A stretch of DNA of 64,000 nucleotides from Ixodes scapularis (GCF_016920785.2 NW_024609857.1:130007094-130071093); one strand, 5' to 3'; shown: positions 22,321-33,573, counted from the first letter of the stretch. Notes: generated by a model not told the origin, from the letters alone. Translations and numbers: made by a program.

Positions 22321-22455
22321 AGGGTGATCTGTCGAAGAATAACAGCGATGGCTACTACAAATATGCCTGAAGAAAAAACCCCAGCTCGTGCAACACAACT
22401 GCGCGGGCTCCTTTTCGTCTTTCGCGCAATGTCCGTCGTCGTCGTCTTCGTAACA
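22318..22455 (-). repeat. 3' LTR of gypsy C
   Basis: The segment matches 27663-27807, including the words AACAGCGATGGCTACTAC and TCTTCGTAACA. Its outer end merges into the TA microsatellite, so the terminal 20-30 bp present in the other copy cannot be recognised here. Confidence 0.8.
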
Positions 22456-22504
22456 TTTCCCCCCGCGTGGTGGTAGGGCCGGTCATCCGGCAGTGGGGTG
22501 TTGG

Positions 22505-23365
22505 TTAGGTTGAGCAGAAGTACGGTTTCATGCGATCCACGTGAACGATGTCCTGGCACCTCGAGCGATGGTCGCGGGGCTGGGTCACGGGCACTACCTC
22601 GTAATTGATGTCGGAAAGGCAACGAACAATGCGATACGGCCCAACGAATTTTTTTAGGAGCTTTTCGCATTTGCCGGTTTGACGAAAAGGTGTCTTGAGT
22701 AAGACGAGATCACCAACATTATAAGAGACTGGTATGTGAGTGTCCGCATGGCGAAGGTGTTGTTGTTGTTGGGACTGCAGAGTTTGCAGTCGGGCAAGTT
22801 GGCGGGCATCTTGGGCTCGGGACACGACGTCAGATGTGTAGGGATCCGAACAATTTTCCACGTATGGCAAAACGGTGTCAAGAGTCGTGAGTGGATCACG
22901 AGCGTATACAAGATAATACGGCGAAAATACTGTAGTTGTTTGTCGGGCAGTATTGTACGCGTAAGTAACAAAAGGAAGGATTGCGTCCCAGTTGGTGTGG
23001 TTTTCTTCAACATACATTGACATCATGCTTGCTAGTGTATGGTTCAGTCGCTCGGTGAGCCCATTCGTCTGCAGGCGGTAAGCAGTTGTTACATGATGGA
23101 CTGTACTTGCGAGCTGCAGGACTTCATTGAGAAGTTTAGCAATAAAGGGCGTGCCTCGGTCACTTGTGATTGACTGTGGAGCGCCATGGCGTAGCAGAAT
23201 GCAGTTCAGAAAGAAGTTCGCAACCTCTCTTGCGGTAGCGTCAGGAACTGGCTTTGTTTCAGCATAGCGGGTATTGTAGTCAATGGCTACGATGGCAATC
23301 GATTGTTATTTGCAGACGTGGGAAATGGGCCCAAGAAGTCAATTCCAATTCGTTGGAATTGACTT
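22505..23365 (-). pseudogene. Integrase core and C-terminus of gypsy C
   Basis: The frame is open through the integrase core without an early Met. It has Asp in SITSDRGTPFIAKL and Glu in QTNGLTERLN. It then runs through HTNWDAILPFVTYAYNTA to the C-terminal domain VGDLVLLKTPFRQTGK and KFVGPYRIVRCLSD, ending HVDRMKPYFCST. The upstream join to the zinc-binding part is destroyed at 23332-23397 by two adjacent hairpins. Confidence 0.85.
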
Positions 23366-23397
23366 CTTGCCTAACCACCAATTCGTTGGTGGTTAGG
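23332..23397. repeat. Two adjacent perfect hairpins in gypsy C integrase
   Basis: The first hairpin has 17-bp arms (23332-23348 and 23353-23369), and the second has 12-bp arms (23370-23381 and 23386-23397). Both have the loop TTCG. Relative to the expected integrase sequence, 33 bp that are the inverse of the local sequence have been inserted. This introduces a stop after SSPNHQRIGG. Confidence 0.9.
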
Positions 23398-24024
23398 TGA
23401 TGAAAGCGAGTGAAGTGTTCCGGGTGGTTTTGTCGTTGGGTGTTTTCTTGTTTGGCAGTCGTGACATGATCGGACGTATTTGTTGATAGCACGATACATT
23501 CCGTTCCAGAAGTAACTTGCTCGAACTCGGAAATAGGTCTTGGAGAAGCCGAGATGCGCGGAGGTTGGGTCGTCATGATTAGCGCGAATAATGTCGTTTT
23601 GAAGGGAACGGGGAATGACAAGAAGCCAGGGGCGTCCTTGCGGTTCATAATTTTGCCTGAATAGCGTCGTCCCGTTGTGAAGCGCAAACAGACGCGCTAT
23701 GCGTGCTGTGCGTTGAGGGGGATGTGGGTTTGCGCCACGAAGATATTCAATTATTGGCTTAAGGAAAGGATCAGCCATCTGGGCTGCGGCAATGTCAACA
23801 TGGGTCGGAGGAGCCGTTGCGAGGGAAATGCGTGAGTCTTGCAGATGAGAGGCTGCTGGAAGGGGGCATCGGGACAAGCCGTCGGCATCCAGGTGTCTTT
23901 TTCCTGATTTGTAGAGGACGGTGAAGTTGTAATCTTGAAGTTTGAGAGACCATCTTCCGAGGCGGCCTGACGGATCTCCATGCCCTCTGCTGGCGAGCCA
24001 GCAGAGGGCATGGTAGTCGGTCAC
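23371..24024 (-). pseudogene. RNase H C-terminus and integrase zinc domain of gypsy C
   Basis: The frame starts in the RNase H region (TDYHALCWLAS) with an abnormal SRGHGDPSGR segment caused by a hairpin at 23978-24013. It continues through VLYKSGKRHLDADGLSRCP to the integrase HHCC domain: His in NHDDPTSAHLG and the pair CHDCQTRK. The zinc ligands are intact. It stops where the double hairpin begins. Confidence 0.87.
23978..24013. repeat. Perfect 16-bp hairpin with CGAG loop
   Basis: The arms 23978-23993 and 23998-24013 are exact inverse copies of CCATGCCCTCTGCTGG. At this place gypsy B encodes WLATLEDPSGR without any hairpin, so the inverted arm is a local change in this copy. Confidence 0.9.
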
Positions 24025-24063
24025 TATGCGAAAATGAATGCCATAGAGATAGGGACGAAACTT

Positions 24064-25024
24064 TTATATGGCCCATATAACAGCCAGACATTCCCGTTCA
24101 GTGATAGTATAATTTCGCTCAGCTGGTGTGAGGGTGCGACTTGCGTATGCGATAACCTGTTGGGTGCCTCTAGAATTCTGGGCCAAGACTGCTCCGATGC
24201 CGTGTCCACTTGCGACGGTGCGTATCTCGGTTTCGGCTCCTTGGGTAAAGTGACCGAGGATGGGACTGCTTGTCAAAGTCAATTTTAGGGATCGAAACGC
24301 CTGGTTTTGCGATGGTCCCCATTCAAATTTGGTGTTGGTGCGAAGGAGCTGATTAAGAGGTTCCGCAACGTGAGCAAAGCCAGGAATGAATTTGCGAAAA
24401 TAAGTGCACAATCCAAGAAAAGCACGGACGTCCTTTTGAACTTTCGGGGTAGGAAATTCTGAAACGGCTCGAAGTTTTTCAGGATCCGGGCGAATACCAT
24501 CAGCGCTTACTAGATGCCCAAATACTTTTAGTTGTCGAGTTCCAAATGTGCATTTCTTGAAGTTTAACTGTAGGCGGGCGGACCGGAAGCAATCAAACAT
24601 TTGTTTGAGGCGGTGCAAATGTTCATTAAACGTCCCTGAAAAGAGGACGACATCGTCAAGGTAGCACAGGCATACATTCCAAGTGAGGCCGCGGAGCAAC
24701 GTGTCCATCATCCTTTCAAAGGTTGCGGGGGCGTTGCAGAGACCAAACGGCATTACGTTAAACTGATAAAGGCCGTCAGGTGTAATGAAGGCTTTTAATG
24801 AAGGCTGTTTTCGCTTTGTCAGCTTGAGCGACAGGTATCTGCCAGTAGCCGCTTCGGAAATCCATTGATGAAAAAAATGATGAACCTTGCAGTGCGTCTA
24901 AGATGTCGTCGATCCTTGGCAGCGGGTAAACATCTTTCTTTGTCACCTTGTTTAGACGGCGGTAGTCCACGCAGAAGCGCCACGAGGCATCCTTCTTTTT
25001 AACGAGAACGACGGGGATGACCAA
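24064..25024 (-). pseudogene. Reverse transcriptase and RNase H start of gypsy C
   Basis: The RT motifs are spread over two frames. The first has VVLVKKKDASWRFCVDYRRLN and MDFRSGYWQIP (24776-25024). The second has MPFGLCNAPATFERMMD and the catalytic box LCYLDDVVLFSG (24064-24753). A 13-bp direct duplication of the TAATGAAGGCT word (24783-24793 and 24796-24806) causes the break between them. The first RNase H Asp position reads TVASGHG where TDAS is usual, so a catalytic residue is lost. A TAA follows AVIWAI. Confidence 0.88.
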
Positions 25025-25947
25025 GGGCTGAAGGAGGGCTCAATTATGTTGTTCTCCAACTTTTCGGTGACATGCTGTTGGATGGTTTTACGCTTCATGG
25101 GTGAGATTCGATAAGGTCTGCTTTTCACTGGAGATGCATCCCCGGTATCGATACGATGGTGCACCACGGACGTTTGAGCGAGAACTCGGCTGTCGAAGTC
25201 GAATAAATCGGAATATGCTGAAAGAAGGGTGACCAAAAAGTAGTGCTTCTCGGCAGGTAAGGCGGCATCCACCATTGTTTTTATCATGTCGCTAGTGCGG
25301 CGTGCAGATGCCTGGGGACAACCAGTTGACGATACGTCTGTGTGAAGAGGGGCAACGATGTGTTCTTCATATCGGTTCATAGTTGCTACTTGAGTGTTTC
25401 GTGGAAGTATTTGCGGCTCGGGGGAGGTGTTAGCAAGGCAAACAGGAACGTGGCCTTCCACTATGGACACAAGGGAATAGGGAACGGGAACATTTTTCTT
25501 CAGAAATAGTCTTTCGGAAGGTTCGACTAGTGCGTAGGTTCCTGTGATGGGTGGCTCGGGCCTCAGCTCGACGATGACGGCAGATAGGGGTGGTACAAGG
25601 AGGTCATCATCTGTACGAAGGGTCTGGGGTGATGAACTAGGAGGATCATCCACAGAATCGTAACTGTTCAATTCTAGCTCACCGGCTGCACAGTTTATGA
25701 GGGCGTCAGTCGACGTTAGGAAGTCACATTCTAAAATAACATCAGCAACGCAGTTTGAAAGCACAAGGAATTCAATGATGTAGGACATGCCTTCAAGGGA
25801 CATAGGTATGGTGGCACATCCTAGGGGTTGGACTAATTCACCATTGGCCACGCGCAATGAGTGTCCACTGGCTGGAGTGAGCACCCTACGTAAACGGCGA
25901 CAGACGTCTTCTGAGATGCATGACTTAGCGGCTCCTGTGTCGACCAA
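25025..25947 (-). pseudogene. Protease and pre-RT region of gypsy C
   Basis: The aspartic protease active site reads MVDTGAAKSCIS at the frame start, and the second structural segment reads ADVILECDFL. The region continues into the pre-RT sequence SRPYRISPMKRKTIQQHV and IIEPSFSPWSSP, where a one-base shift near 25015 moves the rest of RT to another frame. Confidence 0.87.
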
Positions 25948-26292
25948 GGCGACGAATTCGTGCTCTCCAATACAAACATTGACGGTAGTCGGCTCAATAA
26001 GAGGAGGATTTGCGTCAAATTGGGGTAGCGCAGCCTGACCTCCCGTGGCAACGCAGGCTGCCCTCTTTAGTTTGACAACGGCGTCGACGCAACTGCAGCG
26101 CGGTTGAACGGAGAAACGGAGCGGCGGCGTGTTGGGTATGGAGAGGGCGACCGGCGGCGACGGGTATTTGATGCTTCTGGAGCATCGGTAGCATGGCGAG
26201 CGTCAGAGAGGAGGGCGTCAGAGGTGGGGCTTGCATCGAAATTTCTTGAATAGCGAGAAAAGCTAGCAGGTACACGATAGGAAGCATTGTCG

Positions 26293-27341
26293 GTCATTCG
26301 TCTGCGGCAGTAACGGGCGATGTGACCAACTGCGTGGCAATAGAAACTTACTGGACGTTGATCGTCGGCGCGCCATATGTCAGTCCGTCGTCGTTGCCCG
26401 TAAGGTCGATATTGTGATCAAGCGCGATCCAGGAATAGAGTCGTGTAACGTGATTGGATGTCGTGTACAATAGGGCAAAGTGGTGTTGATGCTTGCGTTG
26501 TCGGCGCGTAGATAGGGGGAACTACTTGGATTTGGTTCAGAGCCGGGCGTAGTTCGTCCTGTACTACCTTCTGAACACTTGCAGTGTCCATCCGTTGGTG
26601 TACTGCAACGTCCGGGACGTGCAGTGGGGCTAAGTATGCCTGTAGCTCCTGGCGGATGATCTGACGAATTAGCTCAGGAAGCTCCGATGGCGTTGCGTTG
26701 TTTGTGCACACCTCGGGGAGACGCTCGAATGGACGTTTCACGATGCGTGCACTTTGCAGCTCTTCGTATCTTTTGCACTCCGTAATGAGCTGTTGGACAG
26801 TCGGAGGCGACTTCGGAGCGACGACTGAGAAGAGGTCATGTGACAGTCCTTTAAATAGGTGCCAGATTTTGTCCTCTTCTGTCATGTCATTGTCGACACG
26901 TCGGCACAGGCGAAGGACGTCCTCAATATAGGCAGCAGATGACTCTGTTGAGGATTGGTACCTTCTGGCAAGTTTATCCTTGGCCTGTTGTTTGCGACTT
27001 TCTGGCTTTCCAAAGACTTCCGCGAAAGCCGTCTGGAATCCCTCCCACGAATCGATCTCGTCTTCGTGGTTATCGAACCACTGTAGAGCGGCATCTTTTA
27101 AAAAAAATACGACATTTGCTAGCTTGAAGCTGTCGTCCCACCTGTTATGCTGGCTTGCCCGATCATAACTTTTGAGCCAGTCGTTCACGTCAGCTTCTGG
27201 CGCCCCGCTAAAAACTGGTGGGTCTCGTTGTCGATTTTTGACGGTCGGAGCGGCGGGTGCGCGTTGTTGGGTGGCGTTGCCGGTCTCGTCGGGCATTGGC
27301 GACGTGCGCGATCGAAAGCGTCGCTGTGGTCGGCCAACCAC
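26293..27341 (-). pseudogene. Gag of gypsy C with a mutated zinc knuckle
   Basis: The 307-codon frame from 27341 starts MVGRPQRRFRSRTSPMPDE and has the retrotransposon capsid core (DVNDWLKSYDRASQHNRWDD, then LKDAALQWFDNHEDEIDSW and FGKPESRKQQAKDKLARR). A later frame, near 26304-26350, carries one zinc knuckle, SFYCHAVGHIARYC. The first Cys of C-x2-C-x4-H-x4-C is Ser, a one-base change. The capsid part is intact for most of its length. Confidence 0.88.
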
Positions 27342-27642
27342 GATTGGCCGAACGCTGACTATGACGTCAGCAAAGGATTTCTCATCGACGGAAATAAGAG
27401 GAATGTATGAACTTCACTTTGGACGGTGTTGGCAAAGTTGGTTTCAAAGCGCTATGATTTCAAGCTTCCAACATGCTCATTACAAACACCACCGAACTTG
27501 TTGTTCGCAAGGTCATGACGTCACGAGAGGAAACCAAGCGAGGGCGCCACCGTAGCATCTCGCCGCTAATAGGGGCCTGCGTTGATCGCCCGCTGCGGAG
27601 CTCCAACAAGAGAGGATGGGGATGGTCCTAACCTCGACCACT

Positions 27643-27807
27643 TGTGAGGGTGAATATGATATGTATATTTGAGGGTGATATGTTGAAGAACAACAGCGAT
27701 GGCTACTACAAATATGCCTGAAGAAAAACCCCCAGCTCGCGCAACACAACTGCGCGGACTCCTTTTCGTCTTTCGCGACAGTGTCCGTCGTCGTCGTCTT
27801 CGTAACA
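27643..27807 (-). repeat. 5' LTR of gypsy C
   Basis: The 165-bp block begins TGTGAGGG and ends CTTCGTAACA on the plus strand, matching the left LTR. Its outer edge is directly followed by an AT microsatellite. Confidence 0.8.

Positions 27808-27833
<26 letters not shown>
27808..27833. repeat. (AT)n microsatellite
   Basis: About 26 bp of AT dinucleotides directly outside the right LTR of gypsy C. Confidence 0.95.
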
Positions 27834-27839
<6 letters not shown>

Positions 27840-28250
27840 CGGGTGTTTTTGCGAAGACTGTCAAAAATCCTACAATTAGGGCGTTTAAAAAAAAAGGAAC
27901 TGTTTTCGGGAACAAACTACCAGCCACGGCAGACGTCAGGAATTGCCAAAAAATATTAATTAGCCAGCTAATTATTTAGTATTGGTTAAATAACTTTTTA
28001 ATTAGTGGAAATAGACATATGGTTCCAATTAAAAAGTTGCTGAGCGTTATCGAAAACCACTAAATCAGTAATTTTCCGGAAGACTTTGAGCGCGTGAGAA
28101 GAGTAGTAGCTCTCTAAAGGGCACCAGTCGTGGAGCAGGTACAAGGCTAGCGGTTGCGGTGAGGCGCCCGCGCGATTTTTCCGCCTGTTATCTAGCCCCA
28201 GCCTTGTACCTGCTCCACGACTGGTAACTTCATTGTATACAGCACGCTCT
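27834..28250. mobile_element. Partial DNA-transposon-like repeat
   Basis: The block starts CACCGGGTGTTTTTGCGAAG, the kind of terminus seen in a common arthropod repeat family, as I recall it. It contains TTGCTGAGCGTTATCG and CCACTAAATCA, words shared with the fold-back element at 21615-22076. A perfect hairpin lies at its right side (28123-28225). Confidence 0.4.
28123..28225. repeat. Perfect 26-bp inverted repeat
   Basis: The arms 28123-28148 and 28200-28225 are exact inverse copies (inner word GTGGAGCAGGTACAAGGCT), separated by 51 bp of GC-rich sequence. Confidence 0.92.
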
Positions 28251-28815
28251 ATAAAATTTTTTTTTTATATAGCCTGCTGAAATTGAACGAAAAGTGAAAA
28301 CCTTCTCTGTTTCATAATTTATTTCTCAGTACTCGTACATGCTAAGGGCACAAATTTTGCTTATTTTGAAAAATAATGAAAGGTTCTACACGTGATAAGG
28401 TTTTAAAATCGATACTAAACATAGTCGACTAAAAAATAATCCGTAATTTAGGTCACAGTTGATCGCGGAGGCATGTTTGGGGATTTTTACAAAGATTGGA
28501 GCGACGAATAATTAATAGTAGTTATAATGGTCGTTTTACGTACTTGCGTATATATGACACTAAAAAAATATAGACGCTCTCTTTTTAATACTTTGAGATT
28601 GAGAGTGATTCAAAAACGCCACACACGACAATCGTCAAAACCTCGTCGTCCTTTCCCGCTTTTTCTAGATTTTTTTTTCTCAGAAACTAAACATATCAGG
28701 ATATTAAAATAAAAAGGATTGTTCCTCTTGGAACATGCGCCACGAAATATAAAAAAATGAGGCAAAATAAAAAATACGACTGCACCCGATCGTAGCCTGA
28801 ATCCAAAGAGACCAC

Positions 28816-28851
<36 letters not shown>

Positions 28852-30600
28852 TTCACACCACAAATTTAAGATAAGAACGCCGTAACTGACCAGTTATTTC
28901 GTCTGCGTGACTGAGAAATGTACCGAGTACGTACGAATTTTTCGTCATATTTGTTTTTATATTCAAGCGGAGGGAGAAAATGCACTCTCTTTTTTTTTAT
29001 AGCAATACATTACCGGAAGTCAATTTCCGACTGGTTGTTGTTTGCTTTATACTTGGGTAGTAATTCAATTACAATAATTTAATTACTTTAATTTATTTAC
29101 TTTGTTATTTGTAAGTGTAATTAATTACTTTCTGCTCAACAAGGTTGTAATTTTGATTATTTTCTTGCGTCAGTATTTGCAAAATTTCACGCACAATTAC
29201 AGCTACTTTTGCAAGACTTTGCGGCACCGACGGAACCTCTCTGAAAGCCATAAGCGGCCTAGCGCTCGGTGACACACTCCCGCACATGGACACGCACTCA
29301 CACACACGCACAGCAAAAATAGCTCCGCGTTGTTCGTTGTACTGTTTCTTACACCGGGGGCTGAGAGAATCCTTTTTGAAGCCTACCTCAACGGTGCGAT
29401 GTGGCGCCGTCTGCGTTTCGAGCAGAAAACAATGCGGAGAGCTAGTTCGTCTGCTTCTTACACAGGAGTTGCGGTGACGTCCGAACGACGCCGACTTCTG
29501 ATTGGCTTTGATTGGAAGGATAGTGGGTGGACCTTAATGCTAGATGCCTCGAGGTGTACCCACTATTTTGCTTTTTCAGTCAACCAATAAGAGCTCCGCG
29601 TTCTGACATCACAGCAACCCCTGTGCAAGAAGCAGACGAACTTGCGCTCCATATTGCGTAAATGTTTGAAAGAAACAAAATTGAGGTTCAGCTTTCAGCC
29701 GAGGTTGAGGATTTTAGTTGTCTATGAAGTTAGCTTTTTTTGCCAGTTTTTAACGTTTTTTGGGTGTACTGTCGCATATTTGTTTCTTTGGATTATTTTC
29801 GTGTTTATTTCCTGTTGATTTTACTTGGATATTATTTGCATAAGCATTTTGGAGACTGACCTTGCACCCGTGAATATTGTCATCATTGATTCGGGAGCCC
29901 TAATTCGTTTCTTTTTTTATATTTTTAAGTCATTGTAACTTCAACTCAAAGCAAATAACTTAAAAAAAATGAAGCGTGTGTATGTGAATATGGTCGTATT
30001 AGCGCGCGTGAATTTTAGTTTTGTATTAACACAATTAAAAAATTCAGAGATGTTTAAATGTCACATTTTTATTTGCCTGGCTAACAAAAGTGTGTCAACC
30101 AATATTATTTTAGGCATCTGGCGTCTTCGAGTATATGAACTAATTTATTAATATTTATTGAACATATAAGAAAGTAAGATTTCATTATCTCAAATTGTCA
30201 AGTTCTATCATTAATTTAAGGAAATTCACAGCACAAATGTAAAATTCGTGGCATATATTCGGCGATGCTTAAGCCTCAAACATTTGGGCAAGGAATGAAC
30301 AAATGCGTCGTGTTATTAACATGTCGTTTGAAGTTTATAGACCAAGATGGTCGCTCCCAGAAATAAGTAACTGTAAAGTAATTTCATTACTTTTTGATGT
30401 AATTTGTAATTGTAATGAATTATTTTTATACAGTAGTAGTTGTAATTAAGGTCAAACTACTTTTGGAGGAAAATAATTGTAATTGTGATTAAATTATATT
30501 TTTGAAGAAATTTACCATGTATCGTCTGCTTCAATTTGCCGCGGCACACTAGAGCCAGTTGAACCTCTAGCGTACATTATAACTATGGTTTGTACTTAAA
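28251..30600. other. AT-rich unassigned region
   Basis: No supported gene. A TA microsatellite lies at 28818-28846. Clusters of TAATTAC/GTAATTG words occur near 29040-29150 and 30360-30490, in opposite orientation tendency, and could be the ends of a degraded element of about 1.4 kb. Confidence 0.4.
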
Positions 30601-30607
30601 ATTTGCT

Positions 30608-31033
30608 TTACTTGCAGCAGAAATTGGCCGGTATTGCACTTCCACCGGGGGCGCTAGATTGACAATAGGATGAGTATAAAAAGACGATACCCGAATTCTG
30701 TATGGACCCCTGCCAATAAAAAGGCACTAAAGGGTTCTTTTCCCATTTGATTGCCATTTTCGCGCCTACCACGTCAGGGCCAAACGTCAATAAAGGGGTG
30801 ATACCGTGTTCATAAATTTCAAGCGAGGGCGATAGAATGGCGTTAGGGTCAATATGATGTTGGTCAGATGTATATAGAATGGCGGTAGTCATTTTTATAG
30901 GGGTGGAGTCAGCGAGGCCTACTACCTCGAGCCTCTCGAGCTGCTCGGCTGGCACGGCGTCAGAGGCGTAGAAACCACCGGTTGCAGTTGCTCGCAAGTA
31001 ACAACTTAAAATTATTCTGACGTGACTAATCAT
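30608..31033 (-). other. Unidentified 141-codon open frame
   Basis: The minus strand is open for 141 codons. The amino acid composition is balanced (segments such as LADSTPIKMTTAILYTSD and ITPLLTFGPDVVGAKMAIKW) and it lacks low complexity, which makes it more protein-like than neighbouring frames. I do not recognise a domain, and no splice site or promoter decides the matter. It lies just left of gypsy D and could be unrelated host or element sequence. Confidence 0.2.
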
Positions 31034-31411
31034 CGGCGCCTCTCAAGCATCACTTCTTTCTTTTGTTTTGTGAACGCATCATTAACAAAAACGGGGAGAC
31101 GGCATCTGCTCGTTAGATTTTTGTACCAGATCGCCGCTATTGAATTCTGTAAGGGAACCAGTTGCGCAAGACTGCAGTGGCATCAAATGACCTTTTCGAA
31201 CCTGCGCACGTGTTCCGAGTGACGAGCTCGAGTCCGAAAGTAGTTCTTAGCCACGTTTCTAGAGTTTTTGTTGTGTATGACACAAATGGCGCGTGAAGTG
31301 AGCGCGCACATTCTCGAGCTGTGTGTTCGAGCACAATGTTCCTGACGCCATCGGATAAATACCTGCCATGCTGAGCACCGTTACATAGTTTTAATTGATG
31401 TATTCATCAAG

Positions 31412-31422
31412 TGGCGACGAAT
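31412..31422 (+). promoter_or_regulatory. Primer-binding-site-like sequence of gypsy D
   Basis: TGGCGACGAAT follows TTCATCAAG. Mag-like gypsy elements commonly have TGGCGACGAG at this place. Confidence 0.5.
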
Positions 31423-31469
31423 AAGGCGACGGACCTGCTGCCTCGGCGAACATAGATACCCACGGCTTC

Positions 31470-32330
31470 ATGGAGGAGTCCTCCGGAAAGTGCAGGTTGT
31501 CGAAGGTTGAGTGGCTACGATATAACTTCGAAGCGAACGGTATAGGGGACGACCCAAAGAGACTCGACGTGCTCCTGACACTATGTGTTCTGAGCACCTT
31601 TGAAACTGTGAAAATACTGGTGGCATTAAGACGCCAAGTGAGTTTTTCTTCGAAGAACTCGTCACCTTGCTCTAAGTTCACTTCGATCCGCGCCCATCAG
31701 AACTTTTCAGTCAGTGCAGATTTCAACGAAGAGATCAGCTACCAAGTGAGACCATGACTGCATACGTTGCAGCACTAAAATCTTGCAGCAGATTGCAATT
31801 TTAGAACGGTACAGCGGGGTGCGGCCAACACCTCTACGGCTGACCTGCTAAGCCGTTCGAACGACGCGAAATCTGTTGGAACCGCGGCAAGTGGTTAAAC
31901 TCCCATCTCTGTCAACCTGACAATGCTCTACACGGGCATTATGCTTCGCGATCGTTTTGTTTGCGGGCTTCGGGGCGAACACCTGCAACAAAGCCTCTTC
32001 CCAGAAAGGGACCTGACGTTTTTCAAGGCCTTTGACATAGACGTGCGAGCGGAGAACGCCAAGGACCATCAGTGATAGATCATGCAAAACTTCTAAAAGG
32101 TCAACATAGCAGAAAAATCACGTCTGGCATACTGCAGGCACGACGATGCCACCACAACATCATCAACGCCGTGTTATTGCTGTGAGAGTTCCACAGCCCG
32201 AGTTCATGCAAGTTCCGCACGTCGCACTGCAGATATTGCAAGAAGGTGGGTAACATTGCAAAGGCTTGCATGAAGAAAACACAACCTTTTGACAAGAGCG
32301 CCGTTCACCTGGTTGACCCAGAGAGAATTT
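31470..32330 (+). pseudogene. Gag and zinc-knuckle remnant of gypsy D
   Basis: The first frame has WLRYNFEANGIGDDPKRLDV and FETVKILVALRRQVSFSSK, typical of the Mag-like capsid start. Later parts continue in other frames. A decayed pair of zinc knuckles is visible around 32167-32275 as cysteine- and histidine-rich sequence. Multiple frameshifts and stops are present. Confidence 0.75.
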
Positions 32331-32451
32331 CTGGCTCGGCTGCTTAAGGATCGAGTCAGTTTATCTCACTGCAGGACATCAACTCGCTGAGAAGTGAGCA
32401 GACGACCACGGAAAAACTCGTGATGAGCCCCCATGTGGAAGGTGTCCCTCT

Positions 32452-33560
32452 TCAATATGAGGTGGACTCGGGGGCGGCAGGCTCACTCACCACCGAAAAG
32501 ACGTTTCGCGCAACTTGACCCAGGAAGCCGCCCGAGTTCTCACGCGATAACGTCGCCCTGCACACCTGGTCGGGTGAGGGCATAGAATCTCTGGGCACAG
32601 TACATATGTGGGTACAGTTCAAGAGCTTCAAAGTGAAGTTGCCGCTCCTCGTGATCAAGTGTCCTGATTGCAATCTGCTTGGCCGTAATCGGTTTGAACC
32701 TCTTGGTATTGGACTGAACGGTGTTCAACAAATCTTTCACGACAAAAGCTTGATCGATACAATGAAAATCACACTCCAATTTTCGACGGTGACTCGAACC
32801 AGTACAAGGGTCTGGCCGTGAGTCTGGAGCTGCAAGAAACTGCTACGCCGAAATTTCTAAAAGCGCGAACAGTGCCGCTAGCAGTGAAGCCAGCGGTTGA
32901 TGCAGAGTTACAGAGGCTTATGGACCAAGGAGTCCTAGAGCCGACTCAACACTCAGAGTGGACCACACCTGTCATTGTGGTCCGGAAAAAGGACGGCACA
33001 ATTCGACTATGCGGGAAGTACCGCAGCACTATCAACGCCGTCACACGCAAAGCTGCCTACCCTCTACCAACCTTGTCAGAAGTACTGGCAAAGTTCCGTG
33101 GAGGCAGGATATTCTCCACGCTACATCTTCCAAAAGCTTATCAGCAACTCAAGGTCACCGAGAGCACTGCTGATATGTTCACCACAAACACCATCAAGGG
33201 TCCCTATCGGATCAACCTCCTGCCCTCTGGAGTGTCAGCCGCACCGGCGATTTTTCAGCGGTGCATGGATACCACTCTGGCAGGTTTGTCAGTGGCTCCA
33301 CACCGAAGGAGCACGCTCAGCGTTTAAACTCCGTCCTTCCACATCTCCATGAAGCCGGTCTGCACCTGCAGAAAGCCAAGTGTCGTTTCGGTATCTCAAA
33401 AAGAGTCACCTACCTGGGAGACCGAATCGACTTAGCGGGGGTCCAGGCCACAGACGACACGCTGAGGGTAATCAACGAATTCCCCGAACCGACCTCCAAA
33501 GCCTTTCTACAGTTATTCCTTGGAATGCTGGCATTTTACGATCGATTCATGGAAAGCAGA
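32452..33560 (+). pseudogene. Protease and RT of gypsy D, catalytic box deleted
   Basis: The protease active site reads YEVDSGAAGSL near 32456. RT starts after it with VEPxQ-like sequence (QGVLEPTQHSEWTTPVIVV), then KKDGTIRLCGKYRSTINAV and SAAPAIFQRCMDTTLAGL. The next residues should include the catalytic YxDD. Instead the frame breaks, and sequence resumes at SGSTPKEHAQRLNSVL, so roughly 12-15 codons holding the catalytic aspartates are deleted near 33280-33300. The downstream thumb region (AGLHLQKAKCRFGISKRVTY) is preserved. Confidence 0.87.
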
Positions 33561-33573
33561 GCCACGCTGATTT

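Larger units (their letters stand above)
22318..27807 (-). mobile_element. Ty3/gypsy LTR retrotransposon C, full-length but decayed
   Basis: LTRs at both ends share TGTTACGAAGACGACGACGG on the minus strand. Between them lie gag, zinc knuckle, protease, RT, RNase H and integrase in gypsy order, all on the minus strand. A polypurine tract (CGCGGGGGGAAA, minus strand) lies next to the left LTR. No envelope-like frame was seen. TA microsatellites touch both outer ends. At least four frame breaks and several nonsense codons make it non-autonomous. Confidence 0.9.
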
